Positions 27,801 to 42,800 of a stretch of 64,000 bases of DNA are shown here, one piece after another. Source of the DNA: Lichenostomus cassidix (lineage: Eukaryota > Chordata > Aves > Passeriformes > Meliphagidae); contig CM039188.1 in NCBI GenBank assembly GCA_008360975.2, positions 26,873,944-26,937,943 on the forward strand. Direction: 5' to 3'. The notes beneath the pieces are model-generated. The model did not search any database. It was not told where the DNA came from and saw only the letters and a program-made list of their open reading frames with translations. Position numbers and translations under genes: made by a program. How positions within the stretch are numbered: the first letter of the stretch is position 1; each line of letters starts with the position of its first letter.

Positions 27801-30800
27801 AGGCCAGGAACTGGTCTTTGGTGACCCTTATGGGTCCCTTCCAGCTCAGAATATTCTAAGATTCTATGATTCATTCCCACATCATACCTTTAATCAACCT
27901 GTGTCATAGAAACTTCCCTGCAGGCAATTCATCATAAAGCATCCAATCTGGGATTTTAGAGGCATCCAGAAACCCACTCCTCCTTCCCACCCCAATTTTC
28001 TGGCACTACTTACATTTGGGGATGAGGAACGCAGCCTTGAGTTGGGAATGTGACAAGGGCAGGTATAGCATGAGTGAGTTACCTGTTTTTCTCCCCAGTT
28101 TGCTATTAAAAACCGGCTGAAAAACCGCTCCCGTGAGATTCCAAAGAGAGATCACTGGCTGGACTGGGCATCCGAAAAATACTCGGTAAGCAATGCTCTA
28201 CCTGGTAGGTTTGGAGGGGTAAGGGGGAGGTGGGCAGAGAGGAGAGACAATGAGACTGTCTGGGCCACACCATTCCTCACATGCATTTTCCTGTCCCTTC
28301 CCACATCTGTACTCTCCTGACCCTTAATGGACAGTTTAGGTGCTGCACTGAAATGCAGAAATGCAAACATACCCAATATCACAAGTAAGTGCAATGAAGA
28401 ACTGCCATGCAGAAGGATATAGGAGTTATGCTTTGTGGCTTGAATCACCTGTTGGCTTTACACCCCTACCTTACCTTTCTGCCTGTTCCCTTTTAGAAAC
28501 AGCTGATTGGGGAGGTTAAAATGGTGACTCGTGTTCTCTTCCTCTTCATACCGCTGCCAATGTTCTGGGCCCTGTTTGATCAGCAGGTACAGTACAGTGT
28601 GCACAGCTCTTGCCTCCATTTGCACCTCTGTCCTTCTGGGGTAACACCAAAGCATCCTGGGGACACAGCAGGCCACACTCCTACCAAGTGTCTGGGGCCT
28701 TCCACCATCACTGCTGGCCAGCCCTGCACAGTCCTGCCAGATGTCTGGCACAGGAGAAGGAGAGGGGAGAATGTGCCCTGCCTACTGACAGGCGTTAGAG
28801 GGATGGAGAGGAATAGATGGGAAATAAGACCTCCAGCACTGCCATCTTCTCTGTTGCTATGTTTTCTAGCCCCATAGAACACCTTGAAGGCTTCACAACT
28901 GTCTGTTTTCTCCTTAGGGATCCAGGTGGACTTTGCAAGCCACAAAAATGAATGCTGATTTTGTAAGTACTTAATGTCACCAGGGCTGGTAAGACTAGTA
29001 GTAACATCACTGCTCTTGCTTATTAACCGGAGTCTTGCAGTACTAAGAGCGTCTGCTTGGTGAATCTGGGTGAGTTTCACTTTTGGTGATTAGAAGCCAG
29101 AGACTCTGTTCATGCAGCCATGTTCAGTTCATCACAGCTCTGTACAGCTAGAGGTGAGGGCTGGGGAACCATCAGCAGCTACAAGGTCAGGGGTGCTGAC
29201 CTACTGGCAACCAGTGGCTCTGTGACCTAGGGCAGGTAGGACTTTCAGCCTGCTGCCCCACAAAGACAGCCAAGTCACTCAGCCCTTTTAAGGTGTAACT
29301 AGAGCTGTTGTACATTTCTGCACTGGATTACTTGGTGATACATTCATGAAGCGTCTCAAAACCTGCAGGAATCTTGTGTATAGGGTAGAGATGTAATGAG
29401 GATTAATTAGCTAGTTTCCATGAAGTTCTTCAAAGGTGAGAATGGCAAATGGTGCAGGCTGTAGTAGCAGATAAATGTAGATCCACTAGCTGCCCAAAGA
29501 TGTCACCATACAGGGCTGGTTTCCAGACATGTATGTTTTAACAGGCCATCTAGATCTTGCCTGTGGCTGCTCACATCAAAATCTAGGATTGTAAATGTCC
29601 ATTTTCCAGTTTAAGGTTGACTTAAAGCCACAAATTTGAGCCCTTCTATGTCACTCCTGTTAAAAATTGGGCTTTCAACATGTGATACTCATTAGGCTTA
29701 ATTAGTTCAAATGAGGCATGAAAAAGACTACACCTTGGGTAATATTTATCCACCTCAGAAAGACAGAACAAAGTCCATGCAGTCTATGTGATGTATATCT
29801 AAAACATTTGTTTTCTGGTGTTTTGCTCACATGCACTTAGTGATCCATTAAGAGCTAAGTATCACCAGGTGTCACTACTGCACTCTCCCAGGTGGGGAAA
29901 TATGGATTCAGGGCTTTTTTTGTCACACCAACTTGGATAGCTCCTTGGCTTTTGTCTCACTCTCCTCTGCTCTCACCTCGTGAGCTGTCCCACCTCAAGA
30001 AGGTGAGAATTAACTGCAACATTGGAGTCATCCCACCCTTAGGCTTGTTGGAGTTCATGTTTGTAGTGCTCTATGGCTTTCTTTTCTGTAGATAAGGCCT
30101 CAGCTAGGAAGTCTGGAGTCAAACAGGGAATGATTTAGTGTCAGATGAAATATTTTCAGGCTCATTTCCTAATGGCACATTTCTATAGTGTGCACACAGT
30201 AGCAAGAGGGGGTATTTGCCTGGTATTTTTAATTGGCCCCTTTTCTGTGACCAGCAGTTTCTACTCTCCCAGCGGGCAGCTGTGGGCAGAGACAGGCAGC
30301 CAGTCTAGACTGAACTCTGGACAAGCCTGGGAGACAGGAGTCAACCCCACTCAGCACTTTCTTGGAAATGTATTATTTCCTTCCTAATTTGTTCCCTCCT
30401 CCACCCGTGCCCCCCCATGCCCCCCCCCTTTCATCTTAATTTCAAATGAAAAGCATTTTATGGAGTTCAGACAAACACCAGTCCCTCCCTAGAGACAGGT
30501 CTGTGATTTCTTTGGGAGTCTGGGATCCCTCCCTCCATCCATTCCTGTTGACCTTGCCTCTTTGGGGGGGCTGGGTATAGTGATGCAAGTGTGAGGCACC
30601 TCTTATGGCCTTGAGGACTCTTGGCTCAAACCAAGAAGTCACAGTTGTCCAAAGCCTGTTAGGTGCAGATGGAGGGAGGAAAGAGGTGTTTGTGCAGCAC
30701 ACTGGCTCAAGGATGGTCTTTTGTTACCCTTTTGAAATGCCAACAGAGGTCACAGGGTCCTGAAGCTTGGGAACATTCACTTATAGGATTGGGGCTTTTC

Positions 30801-33800
30801 ACATTATGCAGGGACGGATGAAGCTCTAAGCCCATTTCCTAAGTTGGGCACTAACACCCCTTTTCTTCTCCACTCACCTAGTTCATGGCTCAGCCAGCCT
30901 GAAAGATGGGCCTCAGTACCTGTCATGGGCTGTGTCACAGCTGCCAAATATCAAGGATTGAGTGCAGCTTCCTTCTGCAAAATGATCTTATTAAACACTG
31001 TGTCCTTAGATGACAAGTGTCAAGAGCACAATATCAGCTACTAAAGCCAACATAAAGCATTTGAGGAAACCATCTTGGCTACAAAGGCCTCTATGGGACT
31101 GATTACTTATTTGCCATATGCACTGATATGTTATAGTGTTTATGAATCACTTGGAATATCTTTTTGTTTCAGGGAATTTATGTCCTTCAGCCTGACCAAA
31201 TGCAGGTAAAAGATATTACAGGGTAGGAAATAACCCTTAGAATGTATTTTCTTTTTTTCTCTCATTGTTATTTTTCTCATGGGACCAGTGGCCATTCTCT
31301 GCTCCTTTTCAAGGTAATAGCAGTGCTCCTGCTGATTGCTGTGGTGTGGCCTCTGCCTTATTGTTCACTTGCTGTTTTGTAAGCCTGGGGTTCAGAAGAC
31401 CCAAGGATGTCCTAATACAGAGGTTGAATCCTGAAGAACAGTGCAGAGGTGTGGGGAAACATACCACCATAATAGTTCTTGAAGTAGTACTGGCATGTGG
31501 AGAATACGACCTGTATCTGCTTTTAACAGGCCCCTGTCCTGTGATGAACATTGTTCTTGAAATATGTTTTGTTCCTCCCTTTCTGCAGGGCACATAAAAA
31601 TATGAAAGCTCCAAGATGGTGCCAGGTTGTCACAGTTGATTACAATTCTTATGGTGAACAGCTCTGGAGAAATTCAAGGCTGTTCTGTTGCCTGAAATCT
31701 TCCTTTGGAACTAAAACATTTCTCTCTGCTTGTTCATCACTCTCTGTTTTCTTGCTCTGCCACTGCTGGCTGGCAGACAAGCTGTGCCCCTCTCAGGAGA
31801 AATTTTGCTCCTGGGGGATTACTTGGTTGTGTTGAAGTGCAAGAAATTGCCAATCTCACAGAGCAGTGCCTGTTCCTCTGGGATTTTGCTGGAGTCCCAA
31901 GATATTTCCATTGTTGCTGATTTCTTGTAAGGTCCCACCACAGCACCAAAGGTCACCTGTCTCTATTGTCAGTGGGGTTTGTACTCTTTAAAAACATCAT
32001 GTTTCAGTTCTCTCTCCAGGGAAACTGGGCCAATGATGCTTGCTTACCTCTTGGAGGGGAGGATATGAAAAAAATGTATTCATGCCTGTGAAAACTAAAT
32101 AGCAGAAGCTGTTAAGTGCAAACTATGATTATATTTTAAAAGGAGGTTTTAAGTGTTTGTCCGTGTCCCTTCTGTAATGCAATTATTTCTGGAGGACAGT
32201 GCTTTATGGGTTTAATTACCAAAAGTTGCTTTCTCGTCACTGAACTCCCATTCTTTTGTATTGCAGTTCTTAAATCCACTTCTTATTCTTGTCTTCATCC
32301 CAATTTTTGACTTTGGCCTCTACCCCCTGATAAACATGTGCAAATTGAATTTCACGTAAGTACTTGGGGACAATGCAGCTGCCTCTGTGCTTTTTCTTTT
32401 GCAGTAAGTGTGCAAAAGAGCTTTTGAGGAAGAGAAACACAATTTTCCATTCACCTTTCCCAATACTTGAGTATGCTTCAGTCCCAAGAGTCAGCCTCTC
32501 CCTCTCCCACAGACCATGGAAATTCCAGAGGGTAAAACTCAGTGATGTTGGATTCTGCTCTGTACAAATTTTCCCAAAAGCAGATATGAATAGTCTCACT
32601 TTGAATTCAATCAACATGTTTTCTACCTTATTTCCCATATCATGCCTAAATAATTTCCTCCCTGAAAAGCCTCTGCAGGACCAAATTCATGGTCCCATGC
32701 TGGCTAGGACCTCAACCAGTGAGTGCATAAGGGGATTTCCATATGAGTCAAGCGTTTTATCCTTAGTCTATGTTAGCAAGACGTGCAGTGTAATAGGAGC
32801 AGACCTCAGGTTGTTTATGAGACCCACTTTATGCATTTTGGAGGAATTAGCTTCAGAGTATCTGTATTCTGCCTCTGTGGACTGATGCCCTGTAGCAGTG
32901 GGAGTATGTAATGTGCACTCATGGAGTGCCTTTGCCAGTCGAGTTTGCTGAAAGGAACCAAGTTTCCATGCTCCAGCACCACTTCTCCACGTGAACCATA
33001 GTGCAGGAGAGGGTGATGAGTGGGGTGATTGCCTTAAACAGCATGTTCCTAATCCAAACTAAAATGCTGGACAGACAAAACCATATAAAATGGGGCTGGC
33101 AGGTGCCTCAGAAGCCTTCCCCTTCACCCTGCTGATCCTTTCCTACCATGCTGAATTATGTGCACCTGAAAACAGCATTGTCCAGCCCTGCAGTGGTGCC
33201 CCTTTTGGAGGACACACACTAAAGGCTGTGCTTCTCCCTGCAACCTCAGTGGGAGCCCATGGCCTGGACTGTGCCCTGGCATGGCAGAAAATTTTCTGCC
33301 TGATGACCAACTCACGGAGTAGTTCACTCAGCAGCACAAACGCAAGCACCAGCCAGGACTGAATGTCAGGACTAAAGACCATTACAAAGAGTGGAGATCA
33401 CTAAATCTAGAAGAAATTTGTTTCAAATCTCAACAACTCAATACTAAGTTTGAACCTGGTGTTCTGGACATGTTTTATTCTGCTTTATATCAGATTTTCT
33501 CATGTAACTCTGGTAAAGTTGCACTAGCTTTGCCTTGAGTTTCAAAGCAAGCTCTTTATTTTCTAGAAATGTAAATGTACTGGCATGAGAAATAACCCAG
33601 AATGATGCCCCAGATGGTCAGAAACATTGATGACACAAACTACACATTTTTTCTCTTCCTCATTCCCACTGCTAAATAGCATGTTACTTTTCTTTTGCCT
33701 TTCCCAAAAGGGACTTGAAGATACATCATTTCTAGTGCTCCTTCCAATATCATGGATTAACATAATGTCATGAGCTATTCCCGCTGGAAGAGCTGGGAAA

Positions 33801-36800
33801 AAGATAATATGAAACTTGCAAGGAAAGAACTTCTTTTCACAGCATATCAGTTTTAATTTGCCTCAGTGCTGGCCTCATACAGAATAATAAAATAGTTTTA
33901 AGTTAAAAGATTGGCAATTTAAACAGCCTGTCACCCTGAGTGCCACCTGTTGGACAGTTTATTACATGTTTTTGGCACATCTTTGGCTCTGAGGAATGGT
34001 ATTCTACAGTTTAAATTACTTTTTTCCTTAATGGCACCTCTTTCATTTGCTCCGTAGACCTATTAGGAAAATGGCAACAGGTATGATCCTTGCAGGGCTG
34101 GCGTTTGGACTTGCAGCTATTATAGAAGTCAAAATAAATGTAAGTAAAGCACAAGGCATTACTCAGAAATACTTTCTTTCCATGGGGTGTTTTTACTGAT
34201 GCCTGGTAGATAATCCTTTAAGCCATTGTGCTCCTTGATCAAAATTTATAATGTTTTCTTTACAATTGAGCATACTGATCCAGTTGCTAATGATAATTCT
34301 TACCTTGTCTACTTTTCCCTCTCTTTGTCTCTGTGTCTTTCTAGTCTTTGCAGTTTTGCTGTGCTGGTCATCTGTATTGGTCTATATTCTAGATTTCCAT
34401 CGTCAAAGTGCTTGACAGACATCTAGTTAATGCTAGTGATTAATTTCCAAAAGGTAGTCTGTTCTCTCTCCTATTTCTTGCTGTAGCTTGCCTGTATTTT
34501 TCTGTTTGGGGTCTTTTGTGTGTGTGTGGTGGTTTTGGTATTTTTATTTAATTGTTTTAAAAATTTTAAATTTAATTACTTTCCTGCTTTAGAGTGGTGA
34601 TGGCTTTTTCTTACAAGCCAAATTGTTTCTCTGGGGAGGCAGGTGAATGCAGTCATAGGCATCAGGGGCTGCCAGGCATCCCCAGACAGGATGGCAGCAA
34701 ATCTCTTAGAAATTCCATGTTAGCTCCTGCAGATTTGTACTGTTTGTTTCTGGCTCATGACCAGCATTGTGTAGACTTTGGCTGACCTTTGTCTCACAAA
34801 AGTTACTATAGGATTAATTTTTAAAGCTTCCATGTATACTTAAAATGTTCTGTTAGAGTGGCTGGCTCACAGCCCTGGATTAACATCTGCTGGTTCCTTA
34901 GGTGAATCCCCTAACTAGCCTCCCACTGAAATGAGACTTTGTGGGTTCAGGTCTTTTTTCTGATCTCTTTATGTGAGCAAAGAAATGCTCTTATTGCCAC
35001 CACCAGCATCTCTGGCCGAGCACCAAAGTTTGCTCTGGCTGTGGGTGACTCTTCTGGGCAGGAGCAAGGTGAGTTAGAGGTTGTCCCCTGCCTGTGCATG
35101 AAAATTTTACCCTAAAGGCCATTTTGAGCTCTAGCAGAGAGGAGAGATGAGATGGTCCACCTTCACTTGACTGTGGGTAACAGAAGTGAAAAGCTAGAGT
35201 AATGGAATTTGCTGGATAATATTAGCAGGCCTGCTGGTGCAGAGAAGCCTATGGATACAGGGAAATCAGCTCTCTCTGTCTGCTGTGGCAATGTGTCTTC
35301 CCACCAAGTTAGATTCAAAATGCCCTGCCTGCAGTACCCAAATTATCAGATAAGATAGAAGAAAAATGAATAGCTCTGCAGTATTGCTGGCAGCTACTTG
35401 AAAATAAAATGAGAAAAAAAGAGAAGTTAAAAAAAAATTAGCTCTACAGGTAGTACAAGGCTGACACTGATTGATGTACTCTTTCTAGGAAATGATTCCT
35501 GACAGAAAGAGATACCTCAGTGCTGGAGGCATCAGCTTCCCTCTCTCAGGAAACAAGGAATAATATCTATACAGTCAGCTGTATAGATAGCAAGGTGTCC
35601 AGGAATGCAAAAGCACTGATTACAGACATGAAGCTCGACTGGGATTTTCAAAATTGCTTAACTTCTGATCTGATCTGATTCTTTTCCCAGTCACTGACTG
35701 CAGTGGGAAATAATTATTCTGGGCACTGCTTTTGAAAGCTAAGCAAAAATTTCTCCATTCTGATATGGCAGTTGGTTAAATCCAGGCACGAGGGAGCTGT
35801 ATAATGAAAGCTGTGACATTGTTCTACCTCCTCAGTAGGTGTGTAGTCTGTACACTTAGTGGTGTGAAGAGCAATTTTTGGGAGGAATGATGGGTTGGCC
35901 ATTGAGCTACTATGAGGAAACCTCCCTAAAAAAGATTTATGTTCCGTTTTCTCTGAGCGCAACTTCTGTTGAGGAAGGGATGGAAAAGTGTCATTACAGA
36001 GAGGAAGACTATTATGGCTAAAAATGAAGAGATATTAAAGTGCTAATAAAGCATACAGATGGCACTTAAAGCCTTTTACTTTAATTAGGAAACCGATATG
36101 CCTCGACTTGTCCCAAAAGAAAGTTTAATTCGGGTCCTGAATTTGGCAAAGAACCCTGTTCAAGTGACAATCCAAGATAAGGACCTATTTCAGCAGCCTG
36201 TGGAGTCCTTTCAGGTAAGCATATATTTGGGACTGAAGAGCCTGACTTGCATGTCATTTAAGAAAGGATGGGGTTTTTTTTTCAAGCATTTTCTAATAAA
36301 GCCCACAGATGCAAAAGCTTGTTCTGCTCCATTGCCTTAGAAGTGCATGGGAATAGCTTTACAAATGAAGCATAATATCTGTGTTCTATGAGACAGAAAT
36401 TGAACATTTGGAGGCAAATTTCCCCAGCAAAGGATACACCTTACATGCACCTGTAATTAGGAATAAAGGATAACAGGATTACAGTCTCCCTTAAAGAGGG
36501 GATAGTGTTGCACTTGGTAGGAAAAAACAGATCCTTTCTTATCTGAAGAAATTGTAACCAAGTTTATTTTCTTCCACAGAACCCAACTGAGTACTCAAAA
36601 TTAATATTGAATGGAGAGCAACAGAGCCTTCACTTCACCCTGCAACATCAAGGATTGACTCTTGCTTTTAACAACACCGTGAAGGAAAAATCAGCATACA
36701 GCTTAATTGTTTTTGAGGCAGAAGGAAGCCTATCAAGCCGCTTAGTGAGTGTGGGAGTGAAGTGTAAATACAGTATTAATTCAATGGCTGTGATGCTACA

Positions 36801-39800
36801 ATGGGGTAATAGGCTCATTAATTCATTTGCTCAGTTGCAATGTCTGTCTGATTGCTCTCAGATGCTCTAAACCTGACTTCTTAGCTAGAGGCACTGGATC
36901 TGTACACATTTCTGCTGGTTGATTAATAGAGGCATCGTGGCATCTGAGAGTTTCTGGGCACAGTTAAATCCACTGAATGCTGCACTGGGAGAGCAGAGTC
37001 ATGCCTGCTAGGCAGCAGAGCTGGAGAAATCTGGGGAAACAGAGCCAGAGACTTCCCCCCAAAGATGGTTCTATAAAGCAAAGATGTTAAAGAGGCTCTA
37101 GGGCTGGCCATGGAATAAAAGCATCAGAGGAATGATTCTGGGTTTAGTTATTGCAAGTGTTTAGTGAAAAAGCACAGAAGGCCCATTTGTTATGCTGAAC
37201 AGAATAAATGATTAAGCTCATTCCAGGCTCTGCAGCAGAGCTGGCTGCATTTGGACTTTTGTGTATTTCTGCAACAATCAGAGAGGGGCATATGGGATGT
37301 GTAGGGCAGATTCTGCTATCTTTTATGCATAGCTGTATCCTAAGAAGCTCTCTTGAAATGAATGGTGTTACTGCACATTGTGGCAGGTGTGTAAATGCCA
37401 TCAAAATCTGTCCTCATGCTAAAATATCCATTCTCTTTGCAGTTCCTCAGCCTCCTACCTTGCAGGGTCGCCACACCAAGCATTCAGTATTATATAAGTG
37501 GAAATCATGTAACTGCTTTCAAAATTAAAGAATTTATTTTGTCATAACATCAAGGGGTTTTGCTGATGATCAAAATTTATGGTTTGGAGCCTGGAGCTCA
37601 GTATCACACAAAGTTAAGTTTCCCTGTGACCCTGATGGCTGTGTGCTGTTGCCTTAAGAAATGGATACTCGTACAGTGATTTTCATACAATCCTTAGGAA
37701 GCAAAAGCCTGCATGAGGCTTGGAGCAAAGCGATCTCAGAGCTCCAGTACATCTATGCTGCCCCAGCTGTCTAGACTGTTTTTAAATTAATGCCCACCCT
37801 GGCACAGGCAGGCTCCCATGTGCTGGAAAATAGCTGTGCTGTTGGGGGATGCTATTGACCTGTCATTCACAGCTGTAGATAAGGGAGATGTGGAAGACAG
37901 TGTGGTAAATGATAGTTTTCCAGCATTGCAACACAAGGAAAGCAATGCCAGCATCACAGCTTTGTTGCAGGGCTCACCCTCAAGTAACCTCCTTCACTGC
38001 TGTGTTTGGCCCATTCACTCAGGTGGGAGTGCTTTCTTGAAAGGATCCAATCTGAAATTGGTTTCTTCTCCTTTGTGGGCTGTTGAGTAGGCAGCAAATG
38101 GATTTGGGAGCTCTGGGGATCATCAGTGAAAACGATTAATAATTTGGCTGGTCTTTCTGCAATGAACTAGGGTATTCATCCCCATGTGTCTCCCATGGAA
38201 AAAAAAAAATCTTGCCGTTTATTATTTATTGCTCTGACATTTATTATTCACTGTGGCTATTTATTATTTAGGGCATGTGTTATTTGTGGGTAGCATATTC
38301 CTCTGAAGAACAATAGACATTTTATAGATATACTGAAATTCTGGATCCTTGGTCTCAGAAACTCAGGGTTTTCCATCAGGAAAAGAGTGGGGAGAAAGGG
38401 CCAGAAAATTTTTAGAGAGAGCCAGTTTCTGAAAGTAGATTCAGTCCCTTTTGGCTTGCCTGGGTTCCATCTGTGGGTAGAGCAAATTGAGATTGCCCTG
38501 CCATCTTCAGTGGACACGGCACAGCTCTGGATTTCTACCAGCCAAGAGCTTTGCTTTGTGTTCTTTTTTTGTCACATGAAACCTCCAGGGCAGGGCTGTG
38601 TCTTAACTGTGTTTTTTCAGCGTTGTACACCAAATAGGTTTCTTCAAATGAATGTTGGTTAACTATCTAGCTATTGCTCTAGGTGTGGTCTCCAGGAGAG
38701 AGGCTCTCACTTCCCAGTGTGCCTATCCAGATGGCCATTTCAGTGATCTGTCTGAGACTTTGAGCACTAACAAGTTCAGTGCACCTTGATTTCTCCTGGT
38801 CTCTGCCTGCACATTACAGCAGTTTAATCTCTTGAATATCAAGGGTCAGGGAAAGCATGAGTGATGCATGATGGTCCATATAGTTCATACTTCTGTGAAG
38901 TCTATGAATATGACAAGAATCAGGGTCTGAAATTTAGGCAGTTGCAGATTTTGTAGCAGTAAGGCACTCAAGTTTAATTGTAACTAGACACCAAAAGATG
39001 CTAATGTGGATAATGCTATCTCAAGATCTAGACAAATACTTTTTTGGAGGGTGTTACGTGCCTCAGTAGAATGGTGACTGGCTGAAACTCAGTAGCCTTT
39101 GTTACAGAGGAGATGAGGAGCAAAAGTATGATCTCATCTTAAGCCCTTGGTGGAGATGAAATTTTGCGATTGGCTTCATTGTACCAGGGCTCCCCATCTG
39201 TGTCCTGATGTGAAGCTTATGTGAGAGTCCAGTCAATTTCCACAGGTTTTGCAGCACATGTGTAACTTTGCAGACACCAGTATTGTCTGCCACACATTGT
39301 TGTAAGGCAGCATCAATAAATATATTTGATGTTTTTTTCTTCCCCTCTTTAGATTACAGACTTGGAAGCAAAGCCAGAAAATGGTTTGGCAGCTGTTAGG
39401 TAGGAATGACTTTTTTTTTTATTTTTTTGAGCATTTGGCAGTTGGGTGAGGGAAAGTGCTTTTGTCTAATGCGTCTGTATGTAACATAGCCCAGATGTTC
39501 TCGGGTTGGAATCAAGTCTACACTTCTCATGCAAGACTTGGGTGTCAGCTGTGGAGGCTTGACAGAGTGTCACCTCCCACACATGCCATGCAGAGCTGAG
39601 CACTATTGCTGCTCACTGCCTAGGATAGTCTGGGCTGAGATGGCAACATAAAAGAGCTCCTTCCTTGGAAAAGTGGCAAATTCATCTCACTGATGAAAGG
39701 GAAGAAGCAATTTGGATAGGAACTGCTGCTGTATCCTTTGCAAATTGGCTAACCCATGGTGTTCACCCAAGCTCATGCACAAGTGTCTACTAAATTTGAT

Positions 39801-42800
39801 ACAGCAACCATTTTACATCCTTGTAAACAATTCAGCTGGGCATTGGGCTCTGCTTAGTCCACTCTTCCTAATTTGAGCTACTCAATTTAGGCCATGAACA
39901 CTCGTGTGTTGGTTTGTACTGGCTGCTGAGGTGCAGAAGATGCAAAGTTGCAAAACAAACAAAAAAAAAGAATCCCAGCTGGACTGTCTAGAGGATTTGG
40001 GCAAGGTGAAATTTAAAAAAAAACAAACCAAACAAAACAGCAAAACAAACCCACCACAAAAGAAAAAACAACCAAACAAAGCAAACCTTAAAAACAATGC
40101 CCAACTCCTTTGTCTGAAAGCCTGTGTAGACAAAGTAGAAGAGCAGTATCTCTTCACAGCCCTGTGCTTGTGAAGGCTTCTACTAAGTAAACACCTTGAA
40201 CACTTGATCAATACCTTCAGTCAGAATTGGTTTATATTTTCTTGTGGATATTTTTCACAAAATCCCCAGACTTTCCCTTTAATAATTTGTGAAGAGGTTT
40301 CACTAGGAAGAAAATATTTTTTCACAAAAATTTACTTTTATTAAGCACTTGACTAACTACAGGGATTTCACTCCCATTGAAAGAACTGAAAGTCAAAATA
40401 TTTTAAAACAGATCAAAAGAAAAGCATTTGATTTTACTGAAAAAATTTTAGTTGTGAAAAGGAAACTGATTTTTGCCTATAAAAAAGTCCCATGTAAGCA
40501 CTGGGTGAAAAAAAAAAAGCAGAACATTCCCATGAAAGTTTCAGTTTTGATAAAAATACCTGATTTTGCTAGAAAGCTTTTTCCCACTGGTGGAAACTCA
40601 TCAACAGCATGGTGCACCTGCTCAGCAGCATACAAACTTCAGAGTTTCTAGTGGTGGGCTGAGGCTCTGTCCTCTCAAACAGCCACAAAGTAATCACCAC
40701 AGAGTCATAGAATGGTCTGGGTTAGAGGGAACCTTAAAGATAATCTCATTCAACCCCCCCTGCCATGGACAGGGACACCTCCCACCAGACTAGGCTGCTC
40801 AAAGCCCCATCCAACCTAGCCTTGAACATTTCCAGGGATGAGGCATCTGCAGCATTGTTGGGCAACCTGTTCCAGTGTCTCACCACCCTCATAATGAAGA
40901 GATTCTTCCTAAAATGTGATCTTTCAGTTTAAAGCCATTCCCCCTTGTCCTATAACTCCATACCCTTGTAAGTCACTCTTCAGCTCTCTTGTAGGACCTC
41001 TTCAGGTACTGGAAGGTGGTCTAAGGTCTCCTTGGAGCTTTCTCTTCTCCAGGCTGAACAGCCCTAGCTCTCTGACCCTATCTTCATAGGAGAGGTGCTC
41101 CAGCCCTCTGATCATCTTTGTGGCCTGCTCTGAATTTGCTGCAATCTTTGATGGTCTCTGAGACTGGATTGTCTGGAGGTTCTAGACTACAAAAAGTGAG
41201 GGTCACTTTTCACAGGAAAGAGAGTAAGAGGGTAAAATTACACAGCAGGGAAACTAATCTTGTATGGAAATACTGGGCAATGATCAGGCAAATATTTTGG
41301 TTGCAGGAGAGACTGTAATGACCTTACAGAACTACAGAATTCTTTGGGAGAGCGAGCAAACTTCTAAAGTGTATGCTATCATGCTTCTTCTGCCCTCTCT
41401 GACAGGTCAATGAAATATGGTTTCTTTTCAGATTCATTAATGGTTTGAGCCAAGATGTCAACCTCACCATTGACAGCAAAAGATTCATTGCTGTTCAGAA
41501 AAACTACAGTGCTTCTGAGTACTTGCTGCTGGAGAGGGACATGTAAGTCTCTCTTCTTGAGCTGAAGGTCCTTACTGAGACATTTCCTTGTATACAAAGA
41601 GGTTTTTCTCAGCCTAATAGCAAAACCTTCATTGCCATTGTCTTGGCATGTGACTGTGGGGGCAGATGTTTGTAAAAAGCAGAATTATCAGCTCAATGCA
41701 GAGCAGGTGCTCCGGGCTGTTCGTGTGTGTGCAGAAGTTTTTATTCACATTATGTGGGGGCCTGGAGGGAAGAGACTGTCCATTCCTGTGCATCTGTCAG
41801 TGGAGTAAGATGGGACATGGTAAAGTCTCCTCTCTGCCATTTGGTGCCTGGTTTATTTTGTTACTCTCTCAGGCCCAAGCTCCTAGTGTTAGGGTGTTCT
41901 CAGGGAAAGGCCAATGCATATTCCATGCTATAAAGTGTTGGTATGTGGTCTGGTAACATCAAGTAGCATTACATGGCTTTGCAGGCTGGGCTTGTTAGAC
42001 AGGGGCTCCATATGGTCTTGGTTTGGCAGCACTGGAGTTGGCTCTTGTAGGGTATTTCTAGCATTTCCAATGTTTCAAAACAAGCTTCATGGCTTTTCTC
42101 TGCATCAGCTCCATCCAAAATATTTATTGCTGCAATTTAGTAGGATGCAGCAGCCATTGTGGCAATGCTGCTGAGCCTCTGTGCCATCTCACACATCCAA
42201 AATCAGAAGAACAAACATGAAGGCTAATTTGCTCTATTGAAAGGAAACAAAGTGGCTTCTATAGGTGCACATCTCTGATTTCCTGTTGACCGCTTTTCTG
42301 GCCTACAGTTCCTGAAGAAATGGAGCAAAATTTATGAGGAAAAAAAACGTGAGGGGGAAAAAAAATAATTTTACACTAAGAAGAAGCAGAAACCATTTAA
42401 AAATGTTAGCAATGGCTTGGGTCATTAGGTAAATTCCAGTCAGTGTCTAAGTGCTTCTGAAGGATAAGATGGCAAGAACTCCAGTGATTGTCTGGCACAA
42501 ACACTACTGCATCTTTTCATCTTGCATCCTCCCTGCTCCATTTCAGGGTCGTATTTGATAACTCTGCTCTGTGTTCTTTGTTTGTGAACTAACTGGAAAA
42601 TACTGTCCTTCATCCTTTTATCTAGATATAATAATGGAAAATGCATAACTGAAACAGGAGAGTTCCCCCTGGAGCTGGGGCTGCTTGACTTCGGCGCCTC
42701 ATACACCGTTGTGATAACTAATGTAAGTGTTCCTGTGATGGTAACATGCTCCTGTTCTACTCTCTGGCAGTGCTTTTGTTCTTGTGTTGTTGGCTCCCAC

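Noticed and set aside
32927..32930. GCACTC...GAGTGC mini-hairpin near 32917-32931 in intron 13
   Set aside because: A 6-bp stem is expected by chance many times in 64 kb.
39882..40211. Phe/Cys-rich - strand frame resembling a membrane protein
   Set aside because: It is the reverse translation of the (CAAA)n tracts in intron 17.
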